Position numbers and translations under genes: made by a program | From: a virus | Direction: 5' to 3' (one strand) | IMG/VR virus record: IMGVR_UViG_3300045284_000105 | Span: 1-43,157 of that record | Length of the DNA: 43,157 bases | Part shown: positions 25,287 to 31,697 of the stretch, piece after piece | Layout: the number at the start of each line of letters is the position of its first letter | Position numbering within the stretch: position 1 is the stretch's first letter | The notes under the pieces: generated by a model | The model's database searches: none | Told to the model about the DNA's origin: nothing | The model's input: only the letters and a program-made list of their open reading frames with translations

Positions 25287-25754
25287 ATGCGGCGCTTCGT
25301 AGCAGTTCTCACCCTCGGCGTCGTCTTCCTGGCGGCGCCTTCTGCATCTGCACACTTCATCGGCGACGTGGGCTTCCGAGCGGCACCGCCGACGCACCAC
25401 CATCACTGGCACCCCCTCGCGGCGCAGACGGGCATCCTCGCGCCGGAGCCATCCCCAACTGCTCAGTCGTCCTATCCGGCGATCCTCGGCGGCGGCGCGT
25501 TCCAACTCTCGGCCGTCCAAGTGGCGGGCTACGCCCGCGGAGCGGGGTTCCCGGAGTCGGTCATCCCGACGATGGTCGCGATCGCGGCGCGTGAGTCCGG
25601 CTTCAACGCACACGCGATCAACTTGAGTAGCGGCGCGTGCGGACTGTGGCAAATCTACGTGTGCCCCGGTATCCAGGCCCTCGATCCTGCAGTCAACGCT
25701 GCGCTCGCCTATGCGAAGTACCGAGCCTCCGGCCTCGCGCCGTGGGGATTCTGA
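25287..25754 (+). CDS. Secreted lysozyme-like (SLT) transglycosylase
   Basis: 155 aa, ATG with GAAGGAG upstream. Signal peptide MRRFVAVLTLGVVFLAAPSASA, cut likely after residue 22. A His-rich linker (THHHHWHP) leads to a compact lysozyme-fold domain: IPTMVAIAARESGFNAHAIN (catalytic Glu103), GLWQI (119-123), then LDPAVNAALAYAKYRASGLAPWGF with the typical final W. The domain is short but keeps the catalytic Glu and the GLWQI motif. It would act outside the membrane on peptidoglycan glycan strands. Likely second lytic enzyme of the cassette. Confidence 0.85.
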   Translation: MRRFVAVLTLGVVFLAAPSASAHFIGDVGFRAAPPTHHHHWHPLAAQTGILAPEPSPTAQSSYPAILGGGAFQLSAVQVAGYARGAGFPESVIPTMVAIAARESGFNAHAINLSSGACGLWQIYVCPGIQALDPAVNAALAYAKYRASGLAPWGF

Positions 25755-25767
25755 GAAGGGAGAACAC

Positions 25768-26109
25768 ATGCAAGGCTTCGCAGTCGTACTGGCCGTCATC
25801 CTCGGCCTGTCGCTGACCACCACGAAGGTGGTCGACTTCGTCCGCAACCTGCCGATGTTCAAGGACAAGTTCGTCGGGTCGTGGATCTGGAACGCGCTCG
25901 CGTTCGTCGTAGGAGTCGTGCTCTGCGTCGGCTGGCAGCACTCGTTCATCAACGACCTGTTCGCACAGGTGCCGGCGCTCTCGACCGTTCACTTGGACGG
26001 GAACGGCGGGTATCTACTCTCTGGTCTGATCGTCGGTGGCGGTGCTGGCTTCTTCCACGAGCTCCTCGACGCTCTGTCGAGCGTGGCGAACAGCAACAAC
26101 GCCCCATAG
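25768..26109 (+). CDS. Holin-like membrane protein (three predicted helices)
   Basis: 113 aa, ATG with AAGGGAG upstream. Three hydrophobic segments: FAVVLAVILGLSLTT (4-18), IWNALAFVVGVVLCVGW (41-57) and GYLLSGLIVGGGAGFFHEL (80-98). The last, GGGAGFFHELLD, resembles a motif I associate with phage holins of actinobacterial viruses. It is next to the SLT gene and the last gene before a strong terminator, as expected for the end of a late lysis operon. Another membrane protein role cannot be excluded. Confidence 0.7.
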   Translation: MQGFAVVLAVILGLSLTTTKVVDFVRNLPMFKDKFVGSWIWNALAFVVGVVLCVGWQHSFINDLFAQVPALSTVHLDGNGGYLLSGLIVGGGAGFFHELLDALSSVANSNNAP

Positions 26110-26128
26110 ACGTCCCTCGCCGGACGGT

Positions 26129-26164
26129 GGACCCCCTGGCTTCGGCCGGGGGGTCCTCTTTCTT
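26129..26164 (+). terminator. Rho-independent terminator with UUCG loop
   Basis: Left arm GGACCCCCTGGC, loop TTCG, right arm GCCGGGGGGTCC: 12 pairs including one G:T, with the very stable UUCG tetraloop, followed at once by TCTTTCTT. The best terminator in the window. It closes the late head/tail/lysis block at the holin-like gene and insulates the next promoter. Confidence 0.9.
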
Positions 26165-26174
26165 GCCAATAGTC

Positions 26175-26203
26175 TTGACAACCCAGCGGGCCGTCCCTAG
26201 TAT
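26175..26203 (+). promoter_or_regulatory. Strong sigma-70-like promoter
   Basis: TTGACA (26175-26180, perfect -35), a 17-base spacer, TAGTAT (26198-26203, five of six -10 bases). It lies ten bases after the terminator T-run. The ATG of the next gene is at 26214, so transcription would begin within a few bases of the start codon, giving a leaderless or nearly leaderless mRNA. It likely drives the operon from 26.2 kb to at least 34.8 kb. Confidence 0.75.
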
Positions 26204-26213
26204 CCCGCCTGCG

Positions 26214-26420
26214 ATGCCAACCACGACCCGCAACACCGTTCGGCAGATGACCCTCCGGGGTCGGAATCCTCGGCAGATCGCCGCCAAGCTCGGCATCTCT
26301 ACGCAGGCCGTGTACGACCATCTGAAGCGTCTACGGGGGGATGGCCTACTTCCGCCCCAAACCAACGGAGGGACCGAAACAAAGCGGTTTAGCAAGGGTT
26401 CAGAGGAGGGCGCGGCATGA
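26214..26420 (+). CDS. Small HTH regulator (first gene of the early-like operon)
   Basis: 68 aa. RGRNPRQIAAKLGISTQAVYDHLKRLRGDGLL (about 19-50) is a helix-turn-helix of the winged or sigma-r4-like kind, typical of DNA-binding regulators; the tail is basic and Gly/Ser/Glu-rich. Start ATG 26214: no ribosome site upstream, and the promoter ends 10 bases before it, so the mRNA is probably leaderless. First gene after the promoter, so likely a regulator of phage timing or of its own operon. The direction of its effect cannot be told. Confidence 0.75.
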   Translation: MPTTTRNTVRQMTLRGRNPRQIAAKLGISTQAVYDHLKRLRGDGLLPPQTNGGTETKRFSKGSEEGAA

Positions 26421-26662
26421 GCCTGGACACGGCTTACCGGCCCTGGGTTCCGGAGCTTCCTCCGATCCACAATCTGACGGCTCGCGAGGTTCAGGTTCTC
26501 CAAGCTGCAGCCGATGGGGAGAAGGTCATCGCCACGGCCCGCCATTTGAATATGGCGCCGGGGACGGTCAAGACACACCGCTCGAACATCGGCCGGAAGT
26601 TGAAGGTTCACACGACCGCCGCTGCCGTGGCGACGGCCCTGAGAAAGGGGATCATCCAGTGA
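26417..26662 (+). CDS. LuxR-type (GerE) HTH DNA-binding protein
   Basis: 81 aa, ATGA overlap with the previous gene. A complete LuxR-family HTH: LTAREVQVLQAAADGEKVIATARHL, then APGTVKTHRSNIGRKL and a final amphipathic helix. No receiver or sensor domain, so it is a stand-alone DNA-binding domain. Such proteins can switch phage promoters; target unknown. Two HTH proteins in a row at the head of the operon suggest a regulatory pair. Confidence 0.8.
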   Translation: MSLDTAYRPWVPELPPIHNLTAREVQVLQAAADGEKVIATARHLNMAPGTVKTHRSNIGRKLKVHTTAAAVATALRKGIIQ

Positions 26663-27273
26663 AAGCATTCGCGCTGGCACTCGGCGTCGTCATCCTGACG
26701 GCGATCGCCGCACAAGCATCGGACAACATCATCCCGTGGGAGGGGAACGGATCGGAGAACCTCCCCTGTAGCGAGGGTGGTCACTGGGTGCTCGCACCCG
26801 CCTTCGGGATCGACTCGGCCGTCCTCACCGTGAACGGCGTCGACTACACGATGACGCAGAACGGCAACGGTTCGTGGTCCGCGGATTCCTCCGGAGCACT
26901 CGATGAGAACACCACCGCCTACGTCACGTTCACCGGAGCAGGCGACGAGCGAGACCACCTCCAGCTGTCGCATTGCACCGAGACGTCGCCGTCACCATCG
27001 GAGAGTCCATCCGAGACCCCATCCGAGACCCCGAGCGAAACACCGTCCGAGACGCCCTCGGAGACGACGAGCCTGATCCCGCCGACCTCGGGAACCTCGA
27101 GCCCATCGGCGAGCGTTCTGGGGAACCGTCCGGGTACCTCGATCCCGCCGACCGCATCGACGGGTGGCGACTTCAAAACTCCGCTCGCCGTCGGTGGCGG
27201 ACTGCTGGCGCTCGGTCTGCTCTCGCTCGGTGGTCTGTACCTGCTTCGCCGGAAGGTCGGGGAGTCGGCATGA
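26659..27273 (+). CDS. Secreted cell-surface-anchored-like protein with SETP repeats
   Basis: 204 aa, GTG start overlapping the LuxR-like stop. Signal peptide MKAFALALGVVILTAIAAQA (cut likely after residue 20). A beta-rich domain (about 21-110) with VLTVNGVDYTMTQNGNG and a Cys pair (ENLPCSEGG, SHCTE) is followed by a low-complexity stalk of repeated SETP/SESP units and then IPPTASTGG, a hydrophobic helix, and RRKVG. The tail has the layout of a sortase substrate (motif, helix, positive end) but not a clean LPxTG. It would sit on the surface of the infected cell. Confidence 0.75.
   Translation: MKAFALALGVVILTAIAAQASDNIIPWEGNGSENLPCSEGGHWVLAPAFGIDSAVLTVNGVDYTMTQNGNGSWSADSSGALDENTTAYVTFTGAGDERDHLQLSHCTETSPSPSESPSETPSETPSETPSETPSETTSLIPPTSGTSSPSASVLGNRPGTSIPPTASTGGDFKTPLAVGGGLLALGLLSLGGLYLLRRKVGESA
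26986..27072 (+). repeat. SETP low-complexity repeat coding region
   Basis: Near-tandem SETP units within the surface protein gene, in bases repeats of tccgagacc and variants. The repeats differ in codon choice, so they are not a fresh slippage product. They likely form an extended, negatively charged spacer. Confidence 0.7.
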
Positions 27274-27431
27274 CCGCCGTCATCAAGACCATCGACGAAT
27301 GGAGCGATACGGCCTACCTCGTCCTCATCGGCGGGACGTGTCCGGTGTGCTTCGTGACCGGACCCCACAAGCACCGGATCGACCCGCTGACGGGTGAGTT
27401 CGACGTAGACGCGGAGCGGGTGACGCTCTGA
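27270..27431 (+). CDS. Small Cys/His protein
   Basis: 53 aa, ATGA overlap. Beta-strand start (TAVIKTIDEW, TAYLVLIGG) then TCPVCFVTGPHKHRIDP, a CxxC plus HxH pattern that could bind zinc. No family recognised. Followed by a TGATG overlap. Confidence 0.55.
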   Translation: MTAVIKTIDEWSDTAYLVLIGGTCPVCFVTGPHKHRIDPLTGEFDVDAERVTL

Positions 27432-27604
27432 TGGTCGAGACACGCGACTCGAAGCAGGCCAAGAAGCTGGGCGCGCTGAGTGAGTACCTCAAAGCATATT
27501 CCCGCGTGCTCCAGGCAGAGCGGAAAGCGAAGCTGGCGGGAGCCACCGAACTCGACATCTCGAACGCTCAGAAGTTCATCGACGACACGGTGGAGCGTCC
27601 ATGA
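27431..27604 (+). CDS. Small helical hypothetical protein
   Basis: 57 aa, ATG overlapping the previous stop (TGATG) and ending with an ATGA overlap onto the annealing protein gene. Highly charged and helical (DSKQAKKLGALSEYLKAYSR, QAERKAKLAG, ISNAQKFIDDTV). No recognised domain. Placement directly before the Rad52-like gene hints at a role with it. Confidence 0.55.
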   Translation: MVETRDSKQAKKLGALSEYLKAYSRVLQAERKAKLAGATELDISNAQKFIDDTVERP

Positions 27605-28437
27605 GCACGACTGATTGGGTCGCGCTTCGCAAGCCCTTCGACCCGAAGCAGGTTACTCAGGTCGACAAGGGCTTCGGCAAGATCGACACGGTCAATCACG
27701 CCCACGTCACCAACCGTCTGAACCACGCGGCTCCGGGCTGGACACACGGCTTCTCTCGTTGGATCGAGGCGCCCGGCAAGGACGGCATGACGCACCTTCT
27801 CGCCGTCATCGGCTGGATGGAGATCGACGGCATCCGTCACGAAGAGGTCGGCGAGGTCGAACGGCCCTCGACATACGGTGACGAGGCGAAGAAGGCCGTG
27901 TCGGACTTCATCAAGCGTGCCGCGATGCGGTTCGGTGTCGCCATCGATCTTTGGGCGAAAGAAGAACTCGAAGCATCGGCAGAGACCGAAGGGCCGGCGC
28001 CCTCATCGCCGCCGGTACCGAAGCAGGCGCCCTCCGAACCGAAGCCGCCTGCCTCTGTCGAAGGGGGGCCGACGCCTGCCATCTCCGGCGCGCCCCCCAA
28101 CCCGTCCCCATCGGAGGATGCCCCGGTGTCCTCCGATGGGGACTCATCGTCTGCGGCCCCTAACGCTGCAGGCACGGAGGCTGGGGGTGCTCGACAGGAG
28201 CCTAGCGGCCACGGGGAAGGACCGTCCGGTTCCGAGGGGAGCCCTCAGCCTCCCACATCTCGTCACGACGCGCTCTGGGATCAGCTCGTCCAGTTCGCCG
28301 GGACGAAGCGCAAGGCCCTGAACGCCGTCAACACGACGATGAAGGCTAGCTACACGGAACCGCACATCGCCGACATCCCGCCTGACGATCTGGAGCACAC
28401 TCTCGTCGCGTTCATGCAGCGGGAGGGTGTCGCGTGA
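27601..28437 (+). CDS. Rad52/Sak-like single-strand annealing protein (putative)
   Basis: 278 aa. Residues about 5-120 resemble the core of Rad52-type phage annealing proteins: HVTNRLNHAAPGW, alternating strands (HLLAVIGWMEIDG), then the signature helix AKKAVSDFIKRAAMRFGVAIDLW. These proteins pair complementary strands in recombination-dependent replication and repair. Residues about 121-230 are a flexible Pro/Ser/Glu linker; 230-278 form a small C-terminal domain. Such a linker plus tail is uncommon and may bind partner proteins. No exonuclease partner is visible in the neighbourhood. Confidence 0.7.
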   Translation: MSTTDWVALRKPFDPKQVTQVDKGFGKIDTVNHAHVTNRLNHAAPGWTHGFSRWIEAPGKDGMTHLLAVIGWMEIDGIRHEEVGEVERPSTYGDEAKKAVSDFIKRAAMRFGVAIDLWAKEELEASAETEGPAPSSPPVPKQAPSEPKPPASVEGGPTPAISGAPPNPSPSEDAPVSSDGDSSSAAPNAAGTEAGGARQEPSGHGEGPSGSEGSPQPPTSRHDALWDQLVQFAGTKRKALNAVNTTMKASYTEPHIADIPPDDLEHTLVAFMQREGVA

Positions 28438-28721
28438 TCGCGCTTTCACGGCTTGAGTCCTGGGCCATCGTCGGCGTCCTGATCCTTGCGTTCTTGATCT
28501 GGCTCTACGCGCTGATGAAGACATCGAAGCAGGCGGACGCGTTCATGGATCAACGGTGGCTCGAGAAGCAGTGGCTCAAGGAGTTCTCGGAGGCCGGGGT
28601 GGCTACGGGCCTTGCGGCTGGCGACCGAAACGAAACCGGTTCGATTCCGGCGGGCGCGGACACGTCCGCGGGCGTGGCTCCGGCCTCCGAGCTTTATGAC
28701 CAGGACGACTTCGATGGCTGA
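28434..28721 (+). CDS. Small single-helix membrane protein
   Basis: 95 aa, GTG start, ATGA-type overlap. One hydrophobic helix (ESWAIVGVLILAFLIWLYAL, residues 8-27), then a polar, charged region (QRWLEKQWLKEF) and an acidic end DQDDFDG. No family recognised. Likely inner membrane with a cytoplasmic tail. Confidence 0.55.
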   Translation: MIALSRLESWAIVGVLILAFLIWLYALMKTSKQADAFMDQRWLEKQWLKEFSEAGVATGLAAGDRNETGSIPAGADTSAGVAPASELYDQDDFDG

Positions 28722-28848
28722 CAACCGCATCCTCTCGAAGGACGCCTGCCCGGTGTGCGGCCGGTTAGGTGATCCCCATGCGGATTGGTGCGCCGGGGTT
28801 ACGGCGCGACTGGAACGTGAATCGCGACAGTTCGAAAGGAGCAGGTGA
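28714..28848 (+). CDS. Small zinc-finger-like protein
   Basis: 44 aa, ATG inside the end of the previous gene (8-base overlap). DACPVCGRLGDPHADWCAG: CxxC plus H and C, a compact zinc-knuckle layout, followed by a basic helix RLERESRQFERSR. No family recognised. Confidence 0.6.
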   Translation: MADNRILSKDACPVCGRLGDPHADWCAGVTARLERESRQFERSR

Positions 28849-29231
28849 TGGACGGAGGTTACGTAGTCGCACCGGAAGGAACCGACGTCGAACTCGGCAA
28901 CGGCGTTCGGCACATCGCGCAGCTGGAGAACGGCGAGGTGTTCGTCGCGTTCGAGGGTGACCGGCCCTGCGCCGGCGCGCTCCTGATCCCGGCCGAGGAC
29001 TCACTGCCGTGGTGGTGGCACAAGGTTCGCACCGTCGCACCGAGTGGCCCCGAAGCGTTCTACATCGTCACAGCCGAGCAGTTCGAGAACCTCACCACCG
29101 GCATCATCGCCGCAGCGACACGGTTGAGTAGCGGCAACGTCCTCGTCCAGACCAACGGCCACCTGATCCTCGGAGCCATCTGGGGTTCGGTGGCCGTGTC
29201 CTACATCGACGAGCGGCTCGCGACGGTATGA
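28848..29231 (+). CDS. Hypothetical protein
   Basis: 127 aa from ATG 28848 (GGAG six bases upstream; the in-frame GTG at 28845 is too close to it). Beta-rich: DVELGNGVRHIAQLENGEVFVAF, WHKVRTVAPSGPEAFYIVTAEQF, LIPAED. No recognised family; single Cys. Likely a small soluble protein. Confidence 0.55.
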   Translation: MDGGYVVAPEGTDVELGNGVRHIAQLENGEVFVAFEGDRPCAGALLIPAEDSLPWWWHKVRTVAPSGPEAFYIVTAEQFENLTTGIIAAATRLSSGNVLVQTNGHLILGAIWGSVAVSYIDERLATV

Positions 29232-29521
29232 GCGTCGGCGAACAGCTGAAAATGTCGGGGATGACGCTGGCCGACCTCGCGGCCTCCGTCGACTGGAAAC
29301 ACCGCTGGGACATGGCGATCCGGTATCTCGCACTTCGTGGTGAGCCGTTCACCACCGATGAGATTAGGGAGATCGCGGGACCACCGGAGGACCATCCGAA
29401 CGCGGCTGGCGCTCGGCTGAACTCGGCGGCGCGTCAGGGCTGGATCCGCTCGATCGGCTACCAGAAGTCCACGAGGGACACGCTCCATTCCCACCCGCTG
29501 ACGCTGTGGGTGGGCGCGTGA
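29228..29521 (+). CDS. Small winged-helix-like replication-region protein
   Basis: 97 aa, ATG overlapping the previous stop. Pattern: MAIRYLALRGEPFTTDEIREIAG, then GARLNSAARQGWIRSIG and a final TRDTLHSHPLTLWVG. This matches a family of small phage proteins I recall beside replication genes (helix, 'F..d.i......p', 'lg..f..a.r.g.i...g', 'S.r......v..w'), thought to bind DNA. Position before HNH and replication-organiser-like genes agrees. No enzyme motif. Confidence 0.55.
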   Translation: MSVGEQLKMSGMTLADLAASVDWKHRWDMAIRYLALRGEPFTTDEIREIAGPPEDHPNAAGARLNSAARQGWIRSIGYQKSTRDTLHSHPLTLWVGA

Positions 29522-29802
29522 TCGTCGACGGCCAAATGGAGGCGCTGACGGAGTTCAAGGATTCCGTCCGCCATCTCATCATGCTCGGTGCGAGTGCTCC
29601 CGGGCTTGAGTCGCTGATTCGGTGCGACTTCGAGATGGCTGATCGGCTGTTGAACGTTCACCACCGGACCTATGAACGCCGCGGCTACGAACTTCCGGAG
29701 GACCTGACCGTCCTGTGTGTGGCGTGCCATACGGCCGTTCATCTCGTCGTTGATGCTCGGGCTGGCAAGGTTCGTCCCCTACTGAGGCGCGTGTATGAGT
29801 GA
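29518..29802 (+). CDS. HNH-like small protein (putative nuclease)
   Basis: 94 aa from GTG 29518, overlapping the previous stop; an in-frame GTG at 29506 is less likely. Helical start, then NVHHRTYERRGYELPEDLTVLCVACHTAVH, with the HH, N and CxxC/CH arrangement of a small HNH/McrA-like nuclease. Only one CxxC is visible, so the fold is incomplete by sequence or atypical. Function unproven. Confidence 0.5.
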   Translation: MIVDGQMEALTEFKDSVRHLIMLGASAPGLESLIRCDFEMADRLLNVHHRTYERRGYELPEDLTVLCVACHTAVHLVVDARAGKVRPLLRRVYE

Positions 29803-30373
29803 TCACATCGACTTCCGTGGGCTCGTCGCTCAGCTTGGCTGGAAATGTCTCGAGTGCGGGACCGTGTATGCGCCAAGCGTGACGGCATGCTCGAAGCCTC
29901 ATGCGCCAGGCGTACCTCAACCGCAAACGCCTGATGCGCCAGCGCCTGAAGTGGCGTCTACGCCAGTTGCGCGAAAGGTTCTAAGTTCTAGAGTCTTAGA
30001 CACCGACTACGCCAAAGACCCTGCCTTCGAAGAGTTCTGGAAGCAGTACCCCAGTACCCGTGACAAGGCGCGCGCGTACAAAGAGTGGCGCAAGCAACTG
30101 GCGCAAGTGGCGCAAGAGGAGCGTGCCTCTCTGGCGCAGCGCATCATCGCTGGCGCGGTTGCCTACTGCAACGATCCGAACCGTGACCCGACGAAGACGA
30201 AGTACGCCGAAGGCTGGCTAAGCGGAAAGCGCTGGGAAGACGAGATCGGGACCGTCGCCGCCCCGACCCTCGCCGCGGTGAAGACTCAAGAGCAGATCGA
30301 CGCGGAACGGGAACGGCAGCGCGCTGAGGACGACGCTCGGATAGCGAAGATCCGTAACGAGGACTCGGCATGA
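29795..30373 (+). CDS. Replication-organiser-like protein with N-terminal zinc motif
   Basis: 192 aa. An N-terminal CLECGTVYAPSVTAC zinc-ribbon-like stretch (18-32), a Pro-rich linker, then FEEFWKQYPSTRDKARAYKEW and YCNDPNRDPTKTKYAEGWLSGKRWEDE: the C-terminal layout I recall from phage replication initiators and helicase-loader proteins ('F..FW..YP....K..A...W', 'Wl...rWed'). The tail is an acidic/basic helix. Likely helps recruit the host replisome to the phage origin. Confidence 0.6.
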   Translation: MSDHIDFRGLVAQLGWKCLECGTVYAPSVTACSKPHAPGVPQPQTPDAPAPEVASTPVARKVLSSRVLDTDYAKDPAFEEFWKQYPSTRDKARAYKEWRKQLAQVAQEERASLAQRIIAGAVAYCNDPNRDPTKTKYAEGWLSGKRWEDEIGTVAAPTLAAVKTQEQIDAERERQRAEDDARIAKIRNEDSA

Positions 30374-30522
30374 CGGCCTCGGCTCGCATCGTGTCGATGG
30401 AACGTCAGACGGTACCTCCGAGCGATCGTGCGTTCGAGGCGTGGTTCGAATGCTCGCGCTGCCGTGCTCGTGTCCATCTCGGTGATCGCTTCTGTCGTTT
30501 CTGCGGGGTGAAGTTCGCATGA
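30370..30522 (+). CDS. Small zinc-ribbon protein
   Basis: 50 aa, ATGA overlap at both ends. ECSRCRARVHLGDRFCRFCG: a textbook two-CxxC zinc ribbon near residues 28-46, preceded by a basic start. No specific family. Confidence 0.6.
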   Translation: MTASARIVSMERQTVPPSDRAFEAWFECSRCRARVHLGDRFCRFCGVKFA

Positions 30523-30716
30523 GCAAGTCCTGGAGCGACGCCGAGGTCTTCGACTTCAAGCGCGAGTCGGTGGACGACGCGGCACCACCCGTCGAGGCGT
30601 GTCCCTGCTGCGGCGAGGCGCTCGACATCCGTTGGCCGGTGATCGTGCCGGAGATCGACGTCAAGAAGCTCTGGGTCCGCTGTGGGAACTGCGGTGCCTG
30701 GGTGGAGCAGCTGTGA
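30519..30716 (+). CDS. Small zinc-ribbon protein
   Basis: 65 aa. ACPCCGEALDIRWPVIVPEIDVKKLWVRCGNCGAWVEQL carries two CxxC pairs separated by a beta hairpin. N-terminus acidic and aromatic (SWSDAEVFDFKRES). Second zinc-ribbon gene in a row; no family recognised. Confidence 0.6.
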   Translation: MSKSWSDAEVFDFKRESVDDAAPPVEACPCCGEALDIRWPVIVPEIDVKKLWVRCGNCGAWVEQL

Positions 30717-30943
30717 GCGTCAAGATGCAGCTCGAAGTCTCGCGAGTCCGGCGGAGCAAGGACTACCCGTGGAAGCACCGGTCTCGCTTCGTGGCTGTCT
30801 GGCGCGGCATCATCGATGACGCCGCCTTGCGATTCGGAGACCGCCACGACTGCGGCTGTTTGTTCTTCTTCGGCAGACAGAAGTTGCTCTGCCGTGAGGA
30901 TCTCAGCGCATTCCTTGCACTCCACAACGGGGGGACAGGATGA
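30713..30943 (+). CDS. Hypothetical protein
   Basis: 76 aa, GTG start overlapping the previous stop. Basic first half (QLEVSRVRRSKDYPWKHRSR), then FGDRHDCGCLFFFGRQKLLCREDL with a CxC and another Cys. Could bind a metal; no family recognised. Confidence 0.5.
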   Translation: MSVKMQLEVSRVRRSKDYPWKHRSRFVAVWRGIIDDAALRFGDRHDCGCLFFFGRQKLLCREDLSAFLALHNGGTG

Positions 30944-31098
30944 CCGACACGCCGGAGTTCGTCGTCACAGAGGGACGCGCCTACCACCGCGGCGATGTCA
31001 TCCTGCTGCGATCGAAGCGCGACCTCAGCCAAGCGACGAGAACTGCGTACACCGAACGTCTCGGTTCAATGTCAGGACCAAGGAGCACGAACTCGTGA
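30940..31098 (+). CDS. Small hypothetical protein
   Basis: 52 aa, ATGA overlap. DTPEFVVTEGRAYHRGDVILLRSKRDLS then a Ser/Thr-rich basic tail. Short beta-rich start; no family. Kept because of the perfect overlap pattern at both ends. Confidence 0.45.
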   Translation: MTDTPEFVVTEGRAYHRGDVILLRSKRDLSQATRTAYTERLGSMSGPRSTNS

Positions 31099-31367
31099 AA
31101 ACCGCACTAAAGGGCTGCGGCTGCGTTCCCTTCATCGTCGGCTACGGCGCCATCTACCACGCCTCGGCCTGTCGTAAGTCACCGAACGTCCGACTCGGTA
31201 TCAACGAAGCCGAGGTATGGCGCGCTCAGAATCGCTCAGCCGATCAAGCCGCGAAACGGCACCCGGCATCGGGAGCGAAACGGCCGCTACGGATCGTGGA
31301 AGACGTCGCGTACATGGATCACCACTCGGACGACGACGACGACGACTTGGGTGAGGATCTCGCGTGA
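31095..31367 (+). CDS. Hypothetical protein with Asp-rich tail
   Basis: 90 aa, GTG start. KGCGCVPFIVGYGAIYHASACRKS at the start, then a basic middle and a tail of six Asp (DDDDDD) plus LGEDLA. The related tail DDDLGDEV closes the tiny gene at 31620-31697. No family. Confidence 0.5.
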   Translation: MKTALKGCGCVPFIVGYGAIYHASACRKSPNVRLGINEAEVWRAQNRSADQAAKRHPASGAKRPLRIVEDVAYMDHHSDDDDDDLGEDLA

Positions 31368-31528
31368 CGAAGGCAGGCCTATTCGGCATCGCGTTGTTGG
31401 TAGGAACGTTAGCGATGGCCGTAGTCCTCACCTGGTCCTGGGAAGGGCCAGGGGTGGCCATCTTGCTCGTAGTTGGGATGGCTCTCGCAGCATTCATGGG
31501 CGTCTGTTGGGGCAGTGACGCACGGTGA
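31364..31528 (+). CDS. Small two-helix membrane protein
   Basis: 54 aa, GTG start with 4-base overlaps at both ends. Two hydrophobic helices, GLFGIALLVGTLAMAVVLTW and PGVAILLVVGMALAAFMGV, joined by SWEG. Membrane-associated; no family recognised. Confidence 0.5.
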   Translation: MTKAGLFGIALLVGTLAMAVVLTWSWEGPGVAILLVVGMALAAFMGVCWGSDAR

Positions 31529-31623
31529 GTGTGCTGCTGATCGTGACTCTTCTGGCCGGATACGCGATGTGGTACGGCGTCGGCTACTGGCATGGGCGCC
31601 TGGCAGAACGGCGGCGCCTGTGA
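31525..31623 (+). CDS. Very small membrane protein
   Basis: 32 aa, GTG start. SVLLIVTLLAGYAMWYGVGYW then basic HGRLAERRRL: one membrane helix with a positive end. The GTGA overlaps at both ends support translation. Confidence 0.42.
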   Translation: MSVLLIVTLLAGYAMWYGVGYWHGRLAERRRL

Positions 31624-31697
31624 GCAGCAGAGCCTACGTCACCGTCCGCACGGAGGAACTCGGCGAGAGGGACGACGACTTGGGTGACGAGGTATGA
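31620..31697 (+). CDS. Tiny acidic protein
   Basis: 25 aa: MSSRAYVTVRTEELGERDDD then LGDEV. GTG start and ATGA overlap with the methyltransferase gene. Too short to judge; included because the overlap chain is unbroken and its tail resembles that of the 31095-31367 product. Confidence 0.4.
   Translation: MSSRAYVTVRTEELGERDDDLGDEV

Noticed and set aside
28630-28655. A tRNA-like T-arm: CCGG, loop TTCGATT, CCGG
   Set aside because: No matching acceptor, D-arm or anticodon arm upstream, and it lies inside the single-helix membrane protein gene at 28434-28721.
30438-30460. GGTTCGAAT, another T-loop-like sequence
   Set aside because: Inside the zinc-ribbon gene 30370-30522, with no other tRNA parts around it.
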